A stretch of DNA of 64,000 nucleotides. Source: JALYNX01 sp963724825. Lineage in GTDB: Bacteria > Actinomycetota > Acidimicrobiia > Spongiisociales > ZC4RG35. The position numbers were made by a program, and so were the translations under genes. The stretch spans positions 129,289 to 193,288 of the forward strand of contig CAVRWT010000001.1 in NCBI GenBank assembly GCA_963724825.1, in the 5' to 3' direction. Of the stretch, positions 1-9,303 are shown one piece after another. The notes beneath the pieces are model-generated. The model ran no database searches, was not told the origin of the DNA, and was given only the letters and a program-made list of their open reading frames with translations. Every line of letters begins with the position of its first letter. The stretch's first letter is position 1.

Positions 1-315
1 CAACTGGAGAGACCGGAGCTTGTCGCGCGATCGGCTTATCGCCTGGGACTCGTTTACGGAGTAGATGCCCGCCATCTCGAACTGGCGAACTACGGCTGCC
101 CCGTAATAGGTATAGGTGGCGCCGATTCGGGGGACGATCGCTTCCGGATTGAGCGTCTCCCCGCGATAGAGGACCTTGGGACGGCGTGCGGTGATGTCCA
201 TGTAGCAGCGGAGGTAGTCGACGATGCTGACCTCGTGTCCGCGCTCGATGGCGGCCTCACGGAGCCGGGCAGTCGAATAGAGGCTTGCTCTTCGGGAGAG
301 GATGGCGATCTTCAC
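1..315 (-). CDS. rimK: RimK-family ATP-grasp ligase, N-terminal part (cut by window edge)
   Basis: Only the first 105 codons are present; the gene runs off the left edge. The protein starts VKIAILSRRASLYSTARLRE and continues with RPKVLYRGETLNPEAIVPRIG, the pre-ATP-grasp domain of RimK-like amino acid ligases. RimK enzymes add glutamate to the S6 C-terminus or make related peptide modifications; the ATP-binding part is outside the window, so the substrate cannot be judged. The GTG start overlaps the stop of the upstream protease gene (GTGA). This pairing with a retropepsin-like protease is typical of RimK systems and supports the call. Confidence 0.85.
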   Translation of the reverse strand, partial: MKIAILSRRASLYSTARLREAAIERGHEVSIVDYLRCYMDITARRPKVLYRGETLNPEAIVPRIGATYTYYGAAVVRQFEMAGIYSVNESQAISRSRDKLRSLQL

Positions 316-761
316 GCGGTCTCCTCGTTGCGTACGGGGCGGGGGCCCAGGTAACTCTTGCCGGGGTCTACCACAAACCGGCCTCTCAGGGTGCGCCGGC
401 CGAGGAGCATTCTGAAACCCATCTCGTCCCTTCCAGTCAGGTTGATCAGGGCCTCGATCGGCTGGCCGGCGATGACGAGCGTCGAGGCGATAACGGGCCT
501 GAGCTCGGTGCGGCCACCGGGGTTGCGGACGGCGGTGTCTTTCACGACTTCAGCCTCGCACTCAATCGACGGCCGCTTCGATCGTTGACGGGGATGGACC
601 TCGAACCGGACATAGGGACGCCCGTCCTTTTCGAAGCGTTCCAGGCGGAAGGCGTGGAGCGACGAGGTTACAGCGCCGGTGTCCACCTTCGCCTTGACGA
701 CGAAGACACCGAGGTCTGGCAATTGGACCCATTCCCTCCAGCCGATCACGGGGCGTTTCAC
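312..761 (-). CDS. RimK-associated retropepsin-like aspartic protease (RimB/DUF785 type)
   Basis: A 149-residue protein opening MKRPVIGWREWVQLPDLGV and carrying KVDTGAVTSSLHA near residue 25. The D-T-G-A motif is the single catalytic aspartate of the putative ATP-dependent zinc protease family (COG4067), which has a retropepsin fold. A second family signature, MGFRMLLGRRTLRGRFVVDP, is near the C-terminus. Such genes usually sit beside rimK, as here (4-nt overlap). It also overlaps the upstream YibE/F gene by 4 nt, so the three are probably translationally coupled. A role in processing RimK-modified substrates is inferred. Confidence 0.85.
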   Translation of the reverse strand: MKRPVIGWREWVQLPDLGVFVVKAKVDTGAVTSSLHAFRLERFEKDGRPYVRFEVHPRQRSKRPSIECEAEVVKDTAVRNPGGRTELRPVIASTLVIAGQPIEALINLTGRDEMGFRMLLGRRTLRGRFVVDPGKSYLGPRPVRNEETA

Positions 762-1921
762 GGCGTGGACTCCACAGCCTGTCGCGACGCCAACCAGGTG
801 GTGATGGGCACCGAGGCGACCAGACCGATCGACCCTACGAGGGTCCTGACGATCTCCACGGCCACCACTTCAGAGCTGGCGATCGAGGCAAATGGCTGCT
901 GTGACAGGCTCAACAAGATCAGAAGTGGCATCGCGGCTCCGGCATAGGCGAGAAGCAGCGTATTGACGGTGGAAGCAATGTGGTCCCGGCCAACTCTCAG
1001 CCCGGACGCGAAAAGGTCGCCACTCTCGAGTGAGGGGTTGGCCTGGCGCACCTCCCACACGGCGGAAGCCTGAGTGACAGTCACATCGTCGAGGGCGCCG
1101 ATTGCTCCAAGAACGATCCCCGCCAGGAGGAGGCCGGAGATGTCGAAGCCGGGTATCAGGAGCAGGTAGTACGACTCCTCGCCCGCCAGCCCGGTGAACT
1201 GGGCCAGCTCCAACACTGCCCAGGAGAGGAATGTGGTCAGGGCCAGCGCAGCGAAGGCACCAACTGCCGCAACGTGAGTGAGGGGTGTGTAGCCGTGTGC
1301 CAGGTAGAGAGCGACGAGGATGATGGCGCTTCCGCCCACGGCGGCCACCAGGACGGCGTCCTCTCCGGCAATGATCGCCGGGACGATGAAGCCGAGTAGG
1401 ACGAGAAGACTGATTCCGAGCCCGAGAAGAGCGGCCAGGCCTCGCATCCGGCCCAAGCCGACCACCGCGGCGGCGAAGAGCAGAGCCACCGCGCCGAGAA
1501 GCAGTGTCCGGTCGCGGTCCGCGTAGTTGTAGAGATTCGTCCCATCCCCGGCGTCGACCACCGACAGGAAGACCTCATCCCCGACTTCGAGCTGAGGCTG
1601 AGCCGATCCGTCATCAGGGAAGGCCTGGGTGTGGAGCACGGTTCCTTGGGCGTCTGAGAACTCGACGATCGAACAATCGACGCCCGGGAAGTCGGGACAC
1701 TCAGCGGTCTCAACGGCGGACACCGTCGCCGGGACGACGTCGTCCGCAAAACCAAAATCGCTGAGGTCGATGTCCGGGGCACTCGGCGGATAGAGGGCGA
1801 CTAGCCCGACCACAACTCCAACCGCGATCACCGCCACCACGCCGGCGAGCCCGCGAGGCCGGGGGAGGCGACGCCGATCGGGGCCGACTAGACGATCGAA
1901 GTCAGACGGTTCATCGGGCAC
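758..1921 (-). CDS. YibE/F-like multipass membrane protein
   Basis: 387 residues. A short cytoplasmic N-terminus leads to a membrane segment (about residues 25-45), then an extracytoplasmic domain (about 50-135) with four cysteines in two close pairs (ECPDFPGVDC), and then about seven hydrophobic segments. The stretch IVLGAIGALDDVTVTQASAVWE is the hallmark of the YibE/F family, whose function is not established. It lies 33 nt downstream of lysA and overlaps the protease gene by 4 nt, so it probably shares a leftward transcript with them. Confidence 0.8.
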   Translation of the reverse strand: MPDEPSDFDRLVGPDRRRLPRPRGLAGVVAVIAVGVVVGLVALYPPSAPDIDLSDFGFADDVVPATVSAVETAECPDFPGVDCSIVEFSDAQGTVLHTQAFPDDGSAQPQLEVGDEVFLSVVDAGDGTNLYNYADRDRTLLLGAVALLFAAAVVGLGRMRGLAALLGLGISLLVLLGFIVPAIIAGEDAVLVAAVGGSAIILVALYLAHGYTPLTHVAAVGAFAALALTTFLSWAVLELAQFTGLAGEESYYLLLIPGFDISGLLLAGIVLGAIGALDDVTVTQASAVWEVRQANPSLESGDLFASGLRVGRDHIASTVNTLLLAYAGAAMPLLILLSLSQQPFASIASSEVVAVEIVRTLVGSIGLVASVPITTWLASRQAVESTP

Positions 1922-1954
1922 GGTCTGATCGTAGGGAGACAGTGCTCCCGGTGA

Positions 1955-3226
1955 TCATCCGAGATCGGTGAGCAGCAGATCGTCGAGGGTCTCTCTTCGA
2001 ACCACGACGCGGGCGTTGCCGTCGGAGGCAAACAACACCGCGGGTCGAAGGATCTTGTTGTAGTTCGACCCCATCGAATGCCCGTAGGCGCCGGTCACCG
2101 GGGTTGCGATGAAATCACCAACTCCCAATCCTTCGGGAACCCATCCGTCGGCCACCAGGACATCACCTGACTCGCAGTGCTTTCCGACGAGACGGATCGG
2201 CGACTGCCTGTCATCGTTCACCCTGGCCGGCACGAATGTCTCATAGCCGGATCCGTAGAGGATCGGGCGCGGGTTGTCGCTCATTCCGCCATCGACTGCC
2301 ACGTAGGTGCGAATGCCCGGCAGGTCCTTGATGGTGCCGACCGTGTAGAGCGTGACTGCTGCTTGCGCCACGATCGCCCTTCCCGGCTCGGCGAACAGCT
2401 TCGAAGTGACCCCGAGCGCGGCGGCAGCTCCCTTGATGGCTTCCGCCCACTCGGTGATGGTCGGGGCGATCTCGCCTTCGACATATGCCACGCCGAGACC
2501 ACCGCCAATCGAGAGTTCCGGAAGGTCGAGGTCGCGAGCGAAACCGGCGACGACGCCGATGGCTTCGGCAAACGACTCGACCCGAAACACCTGGGACCCA
2601 ATGTGGGCGTGGATGCCAACGAGGTCGACCGCGGTCGATCCCATGGCCTCGGCGACGGCGCGAGTTGCTGCCCCTGACGAGACCGTGAACCCGAACTTGG
2701 AGTCGTCCTGGCCGGTCGACACGAAATCATGGGTGTGGGCTTCCACGCCTGGGGTGACTCGAAGCAGGATCCGGGGAGGGTTTCGACCCGATTCGTGGAG
2801 GGATTGCAAGCGGTCCAGCTCATCGAAGCTGTCCACCACGATTCGGCCGACTCCGGCCTCGAGGGCCCGGCGCAACTCGTTGCGCGATTTGTTGTTGCCG
2901 TGGAAGACGAGGCGATCCGCGGGCACCCCTGCCTCGAGACAGACATGGAGCTCTCCCGCCGTGGAGACGTCTATCGCCATGCCCTCTTCGTGGGCGAGTC
3001 GGGCCATGGCTCGACACAGGAAAGCCTTGGATGCATAGACCGCCCCTGAGCCGAAGGCGGCCACGGCCTCCCGACAACGGTTCCGGATGTGGGCCTCGTC
3101 GTAGACAAAGAGGGGAGTCCCGTGCTCAACGGCGAGTTGGACGAGGTCACACCCCCCGATCATGAGGTGACCGTTCTCATCGACTCCTGCCGTGTCGGGC
3201 AGAAGGTCCCAGGAGAGTGCACTCAT
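1955..3226 (-). CDS. lysA: Diaminopimelate decarboxylase
   Basis: 423 residues, full length for LysA. The enzyme is PLP-dependent and decarboxylates meso-diaminopimelate to lysine. The PLP lysine is in AVYASKAFLC (about residue 66). Other family motifs are visible: HIGSQ, the glycine-rich GGGLGVAYVEGE, EPGRAIVA and the CESGDVL segment that contributes the partner-subunit active-site cysteine. The ATG at 3226 has a modest upstream AGGATCC. It starts the leftward lysA - YibE/F - protease - rimK run. Confidence 0.95.
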   Translation of the reverse strand: MSALSWDLLPDTAGVDENGHLMIGGCDLVQLAVEHGTPLFVYDEAHIRNRCREAVAAFGSGAVYASKAFLCRAMARLAHEEGMAIDVSTAGELHVCLEAGVPADRLVFHGNNKSRNELRRALEAGVGRIVVDSFDELDRLQSLHESGRNPPRILLRVTPGVEAHTHDFVSTGQDDSKFGFTVSSGAATRAVAEAMGSTAVDLVGIHAHIGSQVFRVESFAEAIGVVAGFARDLDLPELSIGGGLGVAYVEGEIAPTITEWAEAIKGAAAALGVTSKLFAEPGRAIVAQAAVTLYTVGTIKDLPGIRTYVAVDGGMSDNPRPILYGSGYETFVPARVNDDRQSPIRLVGKHCESGDVLVADGWVPEGLGVGDFIATPVTGAYGHSMGSNYNKILRPAVLFASDGNARVVVRRETLDDLLLTDLG

Positions 3227-3305
3227 CGCAGGGATCCTATGAAGACCCGGTTCGCGCTTTTGTCAGGCTCGGGAACGGAGATGGGCCTACGGGCGTCAAA
3301 ACGGT

Positions 3306-3692
3306 GTGAGATTGCTTCTGGCAGGAACCCTCTTGATCGTTGTCATGGGCGCCTGTGCTTCTCACGTGCCGGCCGACAGCAGTGCCATCATCACCGGCCG
3401 CCTGGTCGCCGGGCCGATCTGCCCGGTCGAGACCGACCCTCCCGACCCCGACTGCGCGCCTCGTCCTGTGCCCAACGCCGAGATCGTGGCCACCCTGTCA
3501 GACGGAACCGAGCTCCGGGGTGTCTCGAGTGTGGACGGTACGTTCCGGCTCGCGCTTCCCCCTGGTGACGTCGTCATCACGTTTGCCCCCGTGGAGGAAT
3601 CGATGCTTGCCCCCGATCCAGTCAGCGCAAGCCTCCACGCCAACCAAACGCTGAACCTCGGAGATCTGACCTACGACACCGGAATCCGTTAG
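3306..3692 (+). CDS. Secreted lipoprotein-like protein with a carboxypeptidase-regulatory-like fold
   Basis: 128 residues from a GTG. The N-terminus (MRLLLAGTLLIVVMGACASH) is a short lipoprotein-type signal with a likely lipobox cysteine at about residue 17. The mature part reads GRLVAGPICPVETDPPDPDC... and then PNAEIVATLSDGTELRGVSS followed by DGTFRLALPPGDVVI, the pattern of a small beta-sandwich (CarboxypepD_reg / Cna-B-like). It is divergent from lysA and separated by 79 nt. No function can be assigned. Confidence 0.75.
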   Translation: MRLLLAGTLLIVVMGACASHVPADSSAIITGRLVAGPICPVETDPPDPDCAPRPVPNAEIVATLSDGTELRGVSSVDGTFRLALPPGDVVITFAPVEESMLAPDPVSASLHANQTLNLGDLTYDTGIR

Positions 3693-3722
3693 AGGATCAC
3701 GCCGACTCTTCGTCAGGCCACA

Positions 3723-3896
3723 ATGCCAGCCGTGGAACAAGACAAATCCGGCGGACGGCACCTGAAGCGCCGCCTGCCGCCCTGGCTGCTTGGGCTTCTT
3801 CTCGCAGTTGTCGTCTTTGCGGTCGCTCTGTTGGTGGCAAACATCCTCGGGCTCGGCGACGACCCGGTGGTCGGTGGCCTGATCTCGATGAGGTGA
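3723..3896 (+). CDS. Small single-pass membrane protein
   Basis: 57 residues: a basic N-terminus (MPAVEQDKSGGRHLKRRLPP), one strong hydrophobic helix (about residues 20-42) and a short tail. It starts 30 nt after the lipoprotein gene in the same direction and ends 15 nt before the convergent VanW gene. The Shine-Dalgarno match is weak. The positive-inside topology makes it a plausible real gene, but I recognise no family. Confidence 0.5.
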   Translation: MPAVEQDKSGGRHLKRRLPPWLLGLLLAVVVFAVALLVANILGLGDDPVVGGLISMR

Positions 3897-3911
3897 GGGA
3901 GCCGGACGACC

Positions 3912-5636
3912 TCAGTCGGCGGATGGATCGGGGGTCGGCTGACCGGCGCAGTCGAGCCCCTCTCCCGGCCGGTAGTCGGCGACGATCGTGTCGACAACGA
4001 CTTTCCCATCGGTGTAGGTCCGTTGCCGATCAGTCTCGACATGAGTGCATGCCCCGGCCTTCGACGTCCTCTGACCCAGCTCCTCGACTTCGATGTTCTT
4101 GGTCGAGTAGATGGTCACCGTGAGTGTGGTGCCGGTGTAGGTGTTCCACATCAGGATCGGGTATTCGGTGGTGTTGCGGAGAATGAGGTCGGGATGGGGG
4201 ATGCCGAGCGTTGCCTCCCGCCCGAAGGGGTAGCGGGAGAAGTAGATGGTGTGGCTCCGATATTCGTCAAAGTCGAGACCGGCGAAGTAAGCCGCGTTGA
4301 ACGTCGTGGTGACGAACTGGGAAACCCCGCCTCCCACCTCATCCACCAAATGGCCCTGTCGGATCGCGTGCGCAAACACGAAACCATTCGCCTTCGTGCG
4401 CGGCCCGACGAACTCGTTCAACGAGAATGTCTCCCCGGGCAAGAGATAGACGCCACGCACCAGGTCCGCGATGCGGTGGATGTTGGTCACTCTCGCCTCA
4501 CAGCAGCTGTGCTTGGTGGTGAACTCACCAACGGGCTCGACGATGAGCGACCCGTTTGCCCAAGCCTTGGTCAGGGGGTCATCGTCGGTCTTGGCGGTCA
4601 ACTCGAAGGGGCCGGCCGAGCCTCCGAGCACGCCCTGAGCAACTTGCTGAGCTGAGTCGGCCTCGCAGCAGATCTGATAGGGCACGCCGGGGGTCACCAC
4701 CTGCACCTCACCGTCGTCGACGTCGAAGACGGGATCTTTGAAGTCGCCCACCGGCTGCGGGAACTTGTCCTCGAGCAGTGCCTGAAGGCTCACCTGGTTG
4801 AAGGCCGGCTCGAAACCCTCATCGTTTGCGGTCAGTATCAGCCGGTCTCTCAGCTCCTTGGCACTGATGAGCCGGCTGTGCCCATGGATCGAGACCAACG
4901 CGCCAGCCCTTGTCAATTCGTTGAGCTCATCGGCGGTGCTCTGGGCCTTCGCATCCGGGATCGCAGGCGGCTCTTCTATCAACTCGGCCTCCAGCTGCTG
5001 TGGAGGGTCGAGCAGGTTCATCCGTCCCAGAGCGCGTACCAGGGATTCGATGTCGACGACACTGCCCATCTGGCCGGGGACCACTTCCACCGACGGGCTT
5101 CCCTCGCTGGTTAGGTGGGGCTCCACCGCCGGCTTGGGTCTGAGTCCCTGCAGCGAGGCGAGGGTGGCGGTGGCCAACTCCGGGTGGAAGGACCATGTCT
5201 CGCCGACGCTCTGCTCGACAAGAGGGCCGGCAACCCACGCCGCGAACTGATCCCAGGGTTGCCCGCTGTGCCGGGCGTCGACGATGGCCTGTGTGGTGTC
5301 GTCGCTGTCGTAGCTGAAGCCGAGCTCACTCAGGGGTACCGAGACCTCCCGGTCATCGACGATGATGGTCAAGTCGCGGCTGAGGAGGTCGATCGCTCGG
5401 TCAGCGACCAAAGGCTCGACCTCGTCGGCCGGCAGCCCTTCCACGGGCATGCCGGCATAGCGCACGTTCGCTGCGACCACGTTGCCCGCCGCTGCCACGT
5501 GTTCGGACCATCCGAGCCCGATCGCGGCGAAGGCGGCGAGGGCGACGACGATCGTCACCCACACCACTGCAGAACGCGGAGAGGAATGCTTGGCCAAACC
5601 GCGGGCGATGGTACGTGGGGATCGCACCTGTGCCAT
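3912..5636 (-). CDS. VanW-family cell-envelope protein
   Basis: 574 residues from the ATG at 5636; an in-frame start at 5696 would add 20 residues encoded by a degenerate 7-bp repeat, so I prefer 5636 with its upstream GGAG. One membrane anchor lies near the N-terminus (SAVVWVTIVVALAAFAAIGL). Peptidoglycan-binding-like PG_4 domains follow, then the VanW domain (GVYLLPGETFSLNEFVGPRT, DEVGGGVSQFVTTTFNAAYF, RYPFGREATLG). These proteins occur in Gram-positive envelopes; their exact role is unsettled despite the VanW name. It is divergent from rpoB. Confidence 0.88.
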   Translation of the reverse strand: MAQVRSPRTIARGLAKHSSPRSAVVWVTIVVALAAFAAIGLGWSEHVAAAGNVVAANVRYAGMPVEGLPADEVEPLVADRAIDLLSRDLTIIVDDREVSVPLSELGFSYDSDDTTQAIVDARHSGQPWDQFAAWVAGPLVEQSVGETWSFHPELATATLASLQGLRPKPAVEPHLTSEGSPSVEVVPGQMGSVVDIESLVRALGRMNLLDPPQQLEAELIEEPPAIPDAKAQSTADELNELTRAGALVSIHGHSRLISAKELRDRLILTANDEGFEPAFNQVSLQALLEDKFPQPVGDFKDPVFDVDDGEVQVVTPGVPYQICCEADSAQQVAQGVLGGSAGPFELTAKTDDDPLTKAWANGSLIVEPVGEFTTKHSCCEARVTNIHRIADLVRGVYLLPGETFSLNEFVGPRTKANGFVFAHAIRQGHLVDEVGGGVSQFVTTTFNAAYFAGLDFDEYRSHTIYFSRYPFGREATLGIPHPDLILRNTTEYPILMWNTYTGTTLTVTIYSTKNIEVEELGQRTSKAGACTHVETDRQRTYTDGKVVVDTIVADYRPGEGLDCAGQPTPDPSAD

Positions 5637-5721
5637 GTTTTGCGAACTCCGTTTCCCGTTCTCGGTTCGGATGACGGAGGGCTGACGACGGATCACGCAC
5701 CGGCGAAGCTGGTCCGAGACC

Positions 5722-5751
5722 TTGACGCGTTTTGAAACCCCGCGATATGAT
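5722..5751 (+). promoter_or_regulatory. Predicted sigma-70-type promoter of rpoBC
   Basis: TTGACG and TATGAT are separated by 18 nt, close to the housekeeping consensus. Transcription would start near 5758, giving an approximately 145-nt leader before rpoB. The same 18-nt spacing recurs in the promoters proposed here for rpsL, rplM and yceI. Confidence 0.7.
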
Positions 5752-5820
5752 GACTCTCGACCCTAGGGTCCGAGTCAGGCCGCACCCGGCCCGGCTCTAA
5801 AAGTTAAGATGTCCGATTGG

Positions 5821-5850
5821 AGGCATGCTGACGCGTCTGTTAGCATGCCT
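5821..5850 (+). promoter_or_regulatory. Leader hairpin upstream of rpoB
   Basis: AGGCATGCT and AGCATGCCT form a perfect 9-bp stem around a 12-nt loop in the rpoB leader. No U-run follows, so it is not a standard intrinsic terminator. It could be an attenuation, processing or protein-binding element. Confidence 0.5.
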
Positions 5851-5902
5851 TGTCTGCGTCACCCCTATCTCTCCCTAATCTGTATCTCCAAGGAGGCACC
5901 TC

Positions 5903-8900
5903 TTGGCTTCGCGCGTGGCTGAGCGCTTCTCTTTCGGGAAGATTCCCGAAGTTCTCCCCCTACCCGATCTGCTTGCAGTTCAACATGAATCCTTTCGCTG
6001 GTTCCTCGATGAGGGCTTCCGCGAGATCTTCGAAGAGATCAGTCCGATCGAGGATTTCACCGGTTCCCTTGCCCTCGAGCTGACCGATCACCGCTTCGGC
6101 GAGCCTCAGATGAGTCTCGAGGACGCCAAGGAGCGCGACGCCAACTACGCCCAACCCTTGTTCGTCACGGCCCGGTTCATGAACCGCTCCACTGGCGAGA
6201 TCAAGGAGCAGCAGGTCTTTCTCGGTGACTTCCCGATCATGACCGAGAAGGGCGTGTTCATCATCAACGGGACCGAGCGGGTCATCGTGTCCCAGCTGGT
6301 CCGGTCGCCTGGCATCTACTTCGACGTCACAGCAGACAAGACCTCGGACAAGCTCATCCACTCCGGGAAGATCATCCCGGGGCGGGGGGCGTGGCTCGAG
6401 TTCGACACCGACAAGAAGGACACCATTGGTGTTCGTGTCGATCGCAAGCGGCGTCAGTACGTGTCGGCCTTCCTCAAGGCGCTCGGCATCGCGGAGACCG
6501 ATGAGGAAATCCTCGAGATCTTCGGCGGGGCCCAGTCGATCAGGAACACGATCGAGAAGGACACCGCAGCGGACAAGGAAGACGCGCTTCTCGACCTGTA
6601 TCGCAAGCTGCGACCTGGTGAGCCCACAACCGTCGAGTCGGCCCGTGGTCTGATCCAGACGTTGTTCCGGAACCCCAAGCGCTACGACCTGACCCGTGTC
6701 GGCCGTTACAAGATCAGCCAGAAGTACCGCGAGGAGTCGCCCTCCGACTACCGAGCCGAAGGCCTCCAGTTGCTGCGTGACGAAGACATCATCGATGCCA
6801 TCAAGTACCTGGTCGCACTTCACGCCGGTGAGAAGACGATGGTCACCCACAAGGGGAACGAGGTCCAGGTGCTCACCGACGACATCGACCACTTCGGTAA
6901 CCGCCGCATCCGCACCGTCGGAGAACTGGTCCAGAACCAGGTCCGCGTCGGGCTGACTCGCCTCGAGCGAGTGGTCCGGGAGCGGATGACGACGCAGGAC
7001 CCGGACGCGATCACTCCGCAGAGCTTGATCAACATTCGCCCGGTCACCGCGGCGATCAAGGAGTTCTTCGGGACCAGCCAGCTCAGCCAATTCATGGATC
7101 AGCCCAACCCCCTTGCCGGCCTCACCCACCGCCGCCGTCTCTCGGCGCTCGGCCCGGGCGGCCTGTCCAGGGAGCGGGCAGGGTTCGAGGTTCGTGACGT
7201 CCACCCGTCTCACTACGGCCGGATGTGCCCGATCGAGACTCCTGAGGGACCCAACATCGGCCTGATCGGATCGCTCGCCTCGTACGCGCGGGTCAACCAG
7301 TTCGGCTTCATCGAGACCCCTTATCGCAAGGTGATCAGCGGGAAGGTGACCGCCCAGGTCGAGTACCTGACTGCCATCGAGGAAGAGCGGTATGTCATCG
7401 CCCAGGCCAACGCCCCACTCAAGGACGACGGCGCCTTCAAGAACCCTCGGGTGCTGGTGCGCAAGGCCGGCGGCGAAGTGGAGTACGTGCCTCCCTCGGA
7501 GGTCGACTACATGGACGTCTCGCCGAAGCAGATCGTGTCGGTCTCCACGTCTTTGATCCCGTTCCTGGAGCATGACGACGCCAACCGGGCCCTGATGGGC
7601 TCGAACATGCAGCGTCAGGCAGTTCCTCTGCTCACCGCCGATGCGCCGCTTGTCGGCACCGGAGTCGAGCGCCGCGCCGCTCAGGACTCGGGGGACATGA
7701 TCACCTCGACCGTCGACGGCGAAGTCGTCGAGGTCACCGGTGACGAGATCGTGGTCAAGGAGAAGGACACCAACAAGAAGCACACCTTCCCCCTCGACAA
7801 GTTCAAGAGGTCGAACCAGGGCACCTGCATGAACCACAAGCCGCTGGTTCGCGAGGGAGACAAGGTGAAGGTGAGCGACGTGCTGGCAGACGGCCCGTCG
7901 ACCGAGGCCGGAGAACTGGCGCTCGGGCGCAACCTGCTGGTCGCTTTCATGCCGTGGCAGGGCCACAACTTCGAGGACGCGATCATCATCTCCGAGCGCC
8001 TCGTCAAGGACGACGTTCTCACCTCGATTCACATCGAGGAGCACGAGCTCGACGCCCGCGACACCAAGCTCGGCGCTGAGGAGATCACCAGGGACATCCC
8101 CAATGTCCCCGAGGAGGTCCTCGCCAACCTCGACGAAGAGGGAATCATTCGCGTCGGGGCCGAAGTGGGGCCTGGCGACTATCTGGTCGGCAAGGTCACT
8201 CCCAAGGGCGAGACCGAGTTGACGCCAGAGGAGCGCTTGCTTCGGGCAATCTTCGGAGAGAAGGCCCGCGAGGTTCGTGACACTTCCTTGAAGGTGCCTC
8301 ACGGCGAGACCGGAAAGGTCATCGCGGTCAAGGTGTTCAAGCGAGCCGAGGGCTACGACCTTCCGCCCGGGGTCAACGAGTTGGTGCGCATCTACGTGGC
8401 GCAGCAGCGCAAGATCTCCGAGGGCGACAAGCTCGCCGGCCGTCACGGCAACAAGGGCGTGATCTCCAAAGTCCTGGCCGAGGAGGAGATGCCATTCATG
8501 GCCGACGGGACCCCCGTCGACATCATCCTCTCCCCACTTGGTGTCCCTTCCCGGATGAACCTGGGCCAGGTCCTCGAGACCCACCTCGGGTGGGCCGCGG
8601 CCCAAGGTTGGGAGCCGTTCAAGGGTGAGAGCCCGGCGTTCATTGGCGCCAAGCCATGGACCAAGGTGGCGACACCGGTCTTCGATGGCGCCCGTGAAGA
8701 CGAGATCATGCAAGTCATCAGCAGCGCCCGGACGAATCGTGACGGCGAGCGTCTCGTTGCCGACGATGGCAAGGCGATCCTGTATGACGGTCGCAGCGGT
8801 GAGCCCTTCGACACCCCGATCACCGTTGGCTTCATCTACATGTTGAAGCTGGTTCACCTGGTCGACGAGAAGATCCACGCCAGGTCGACCGGCCCCTACA

Positions 8901-9274
8901 GCATGATCACCCAGCAGCCTTTGGGCGGTAAGGCCCAGTTCGGTGGCCAGCGCTTCGGAGAGATGGAGGTCTGGGCCCTCGAGGCCTACGGCGCCGCCTA
9001 CGCACTCCAGGAGCTGCTCACGATCAAGTCCGACGACGTGCAGGGACGGGTCAAGGTCTACGAGGCAATCGTCAAGGGCGACAACATCCCCGAGCCCGGC
9101 ATCCCGGAGTCGTTCCGGGTGCTGGTCAAGGAGATGCAGAGCCTCTGTCTCAATGTCGAGATGTTGGCCGCCGGTGAGGAAGTCGAGCTCCGTGAGCTCG
9201 AGGAAGAGAGTTACCGGTCGGTCGAGACCCTTGGGATCGACCTGAGCCGACCCGAGCGCCCCGACAGCGAGTGA
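5903..9274 (+). CDS. rpoB: RNA polymerase beta subunit
   Basis: 1123 residues, typical of actinobacterial RpoB. The TTG start is fixed by AGGAGG six nucleotides upstream. The rifampicin-pocket region is present and of the sensitive type (GTSQLSQFMDQPNPLAGLTH, then RRRLSALGPGG). So are GSNMQRQAVPL, the GRHGNKGVISK segment of the catalytic core, and the C-terminal clamp region (GGQRFGEMEVWALEAYGAAY). Unusually, the rplK-rplA-rplJ-rplL genes are not upstream, so rpoB has its own promoter. rpoC follows after a 170-nt spacer that carries a repeat and a structured element. Confidence 0.99.
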   Translation: MASRVAERFSFGKIPEVLPLPDLLAVQHESFRWFLDEGFREIFEEISPIEDFTGSLALELTDHRFGEPQMSLEDAKERDANYAQPLFVTARFMNRSTGEIKEQQVFLGDFPIMTEKGVFIINGTERVIVSQLVRSPGIYFDVTADKTSDKLIHSGKIIPGRGAWLEFDTDKKDTIGVRVDRKRRQYVSAFLKALGIAETDEEILEIFGGAQSIRNTIEKDTAADKEDALLDLYRKLRPGEPTTVESARGLIQTLFRNPKRYDLTRVGRYKISQKYREESPSDYRAEGLQLLRDEDIIDAIKYLVALHAGEKTMVTHKGNEVQVLTDDIDHFGNRRIRTVGELVQNQVRVGLTRLERVVRERMTTQDPDAITPQSLINIRPVTAAIKEFFGTSQLSQFMDQPNPLAGLTHRRRLSALGPGGLSRERAGFEVRDVHPSHYGRMCPIETPEGPNIGLIGSLASYARVNQFGFIETPYRKVISGKVTAQVEYLTAIEEERYVIAQANAPLKDDGAFKNPRVLVRKAGGEVEYVPPSEVDYMDVSPKQIVSVSTSLIPFLEHDDANRALMGSNMQRQAVPLLTADAPLVGTGVERRAAQDSGDMITSTVDGEVVEVTGDEIVVKEKDTNKKHTFPLDKFKRSNQGTCMNHKPLVREGDKVKVSDVLADGPSTEAGELALGRNLLVAFMPWQGHNFEDAIIISERLVKDDVLTSIHIEEHELDARDTKLGAEEITRDIPNVPEEVLANLDEEGIIRVGAEVGPGDYLVGKVTPKGETELTPEERLLRAIFGEKAREVRDTSLKVPHGETGKVIAVKVFKRAEGYDLPPGVNELVRIYVAQQRKISEGDKLAGRHGNKGVISKVLAEEEMPFMADGTPVDIILSPLGVPSRMNLGQVLETHLGWAAAQGWEPFKGESPAFIGAKPWTKVATPVFDGAREDEIMQVISSARTNRDGERLVADDGKAILYDGRSGEPFDTPITVGFIYMLKLVHLVDEKIHARSTGPYSMITQQPLGGKAQFGGQRFGEMEVWALEAYGAAYALQELLTIKSDDVQGRVKVYEAIVKGDNIPEPGIPESFRVLVKEMQSLCLNVEMLAAGEEVELRELEEESYRSVETLGIDLSRPERPDSE

Positions 9275-9278
9275 GATC

Positions 9279-9303
9279 CGCAATACGCAAGACGCAATAC
9301 GCG
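9279..9303 (+). repeat. Heptad tandem repeat (period 7 bp) in the rpoB-rpoC spacer
   Basis: CGCAATA, CGCAAGA, CGCAATA and CGC follow each other directly, giving three units of a 7-bp period. Other 7-bp-period tracts, based on CCGTTNN, lie upstream of rplC, between rplO and secY, and at the start of the VanW gene. This tract runs straight into the structured element. Confidence 0.6.

Noticed and set aside
5821..5850. Intrinsic terminator before rpoB
   Set aside because: The hairpin has no following T-run, so I list it only as a leader structure.
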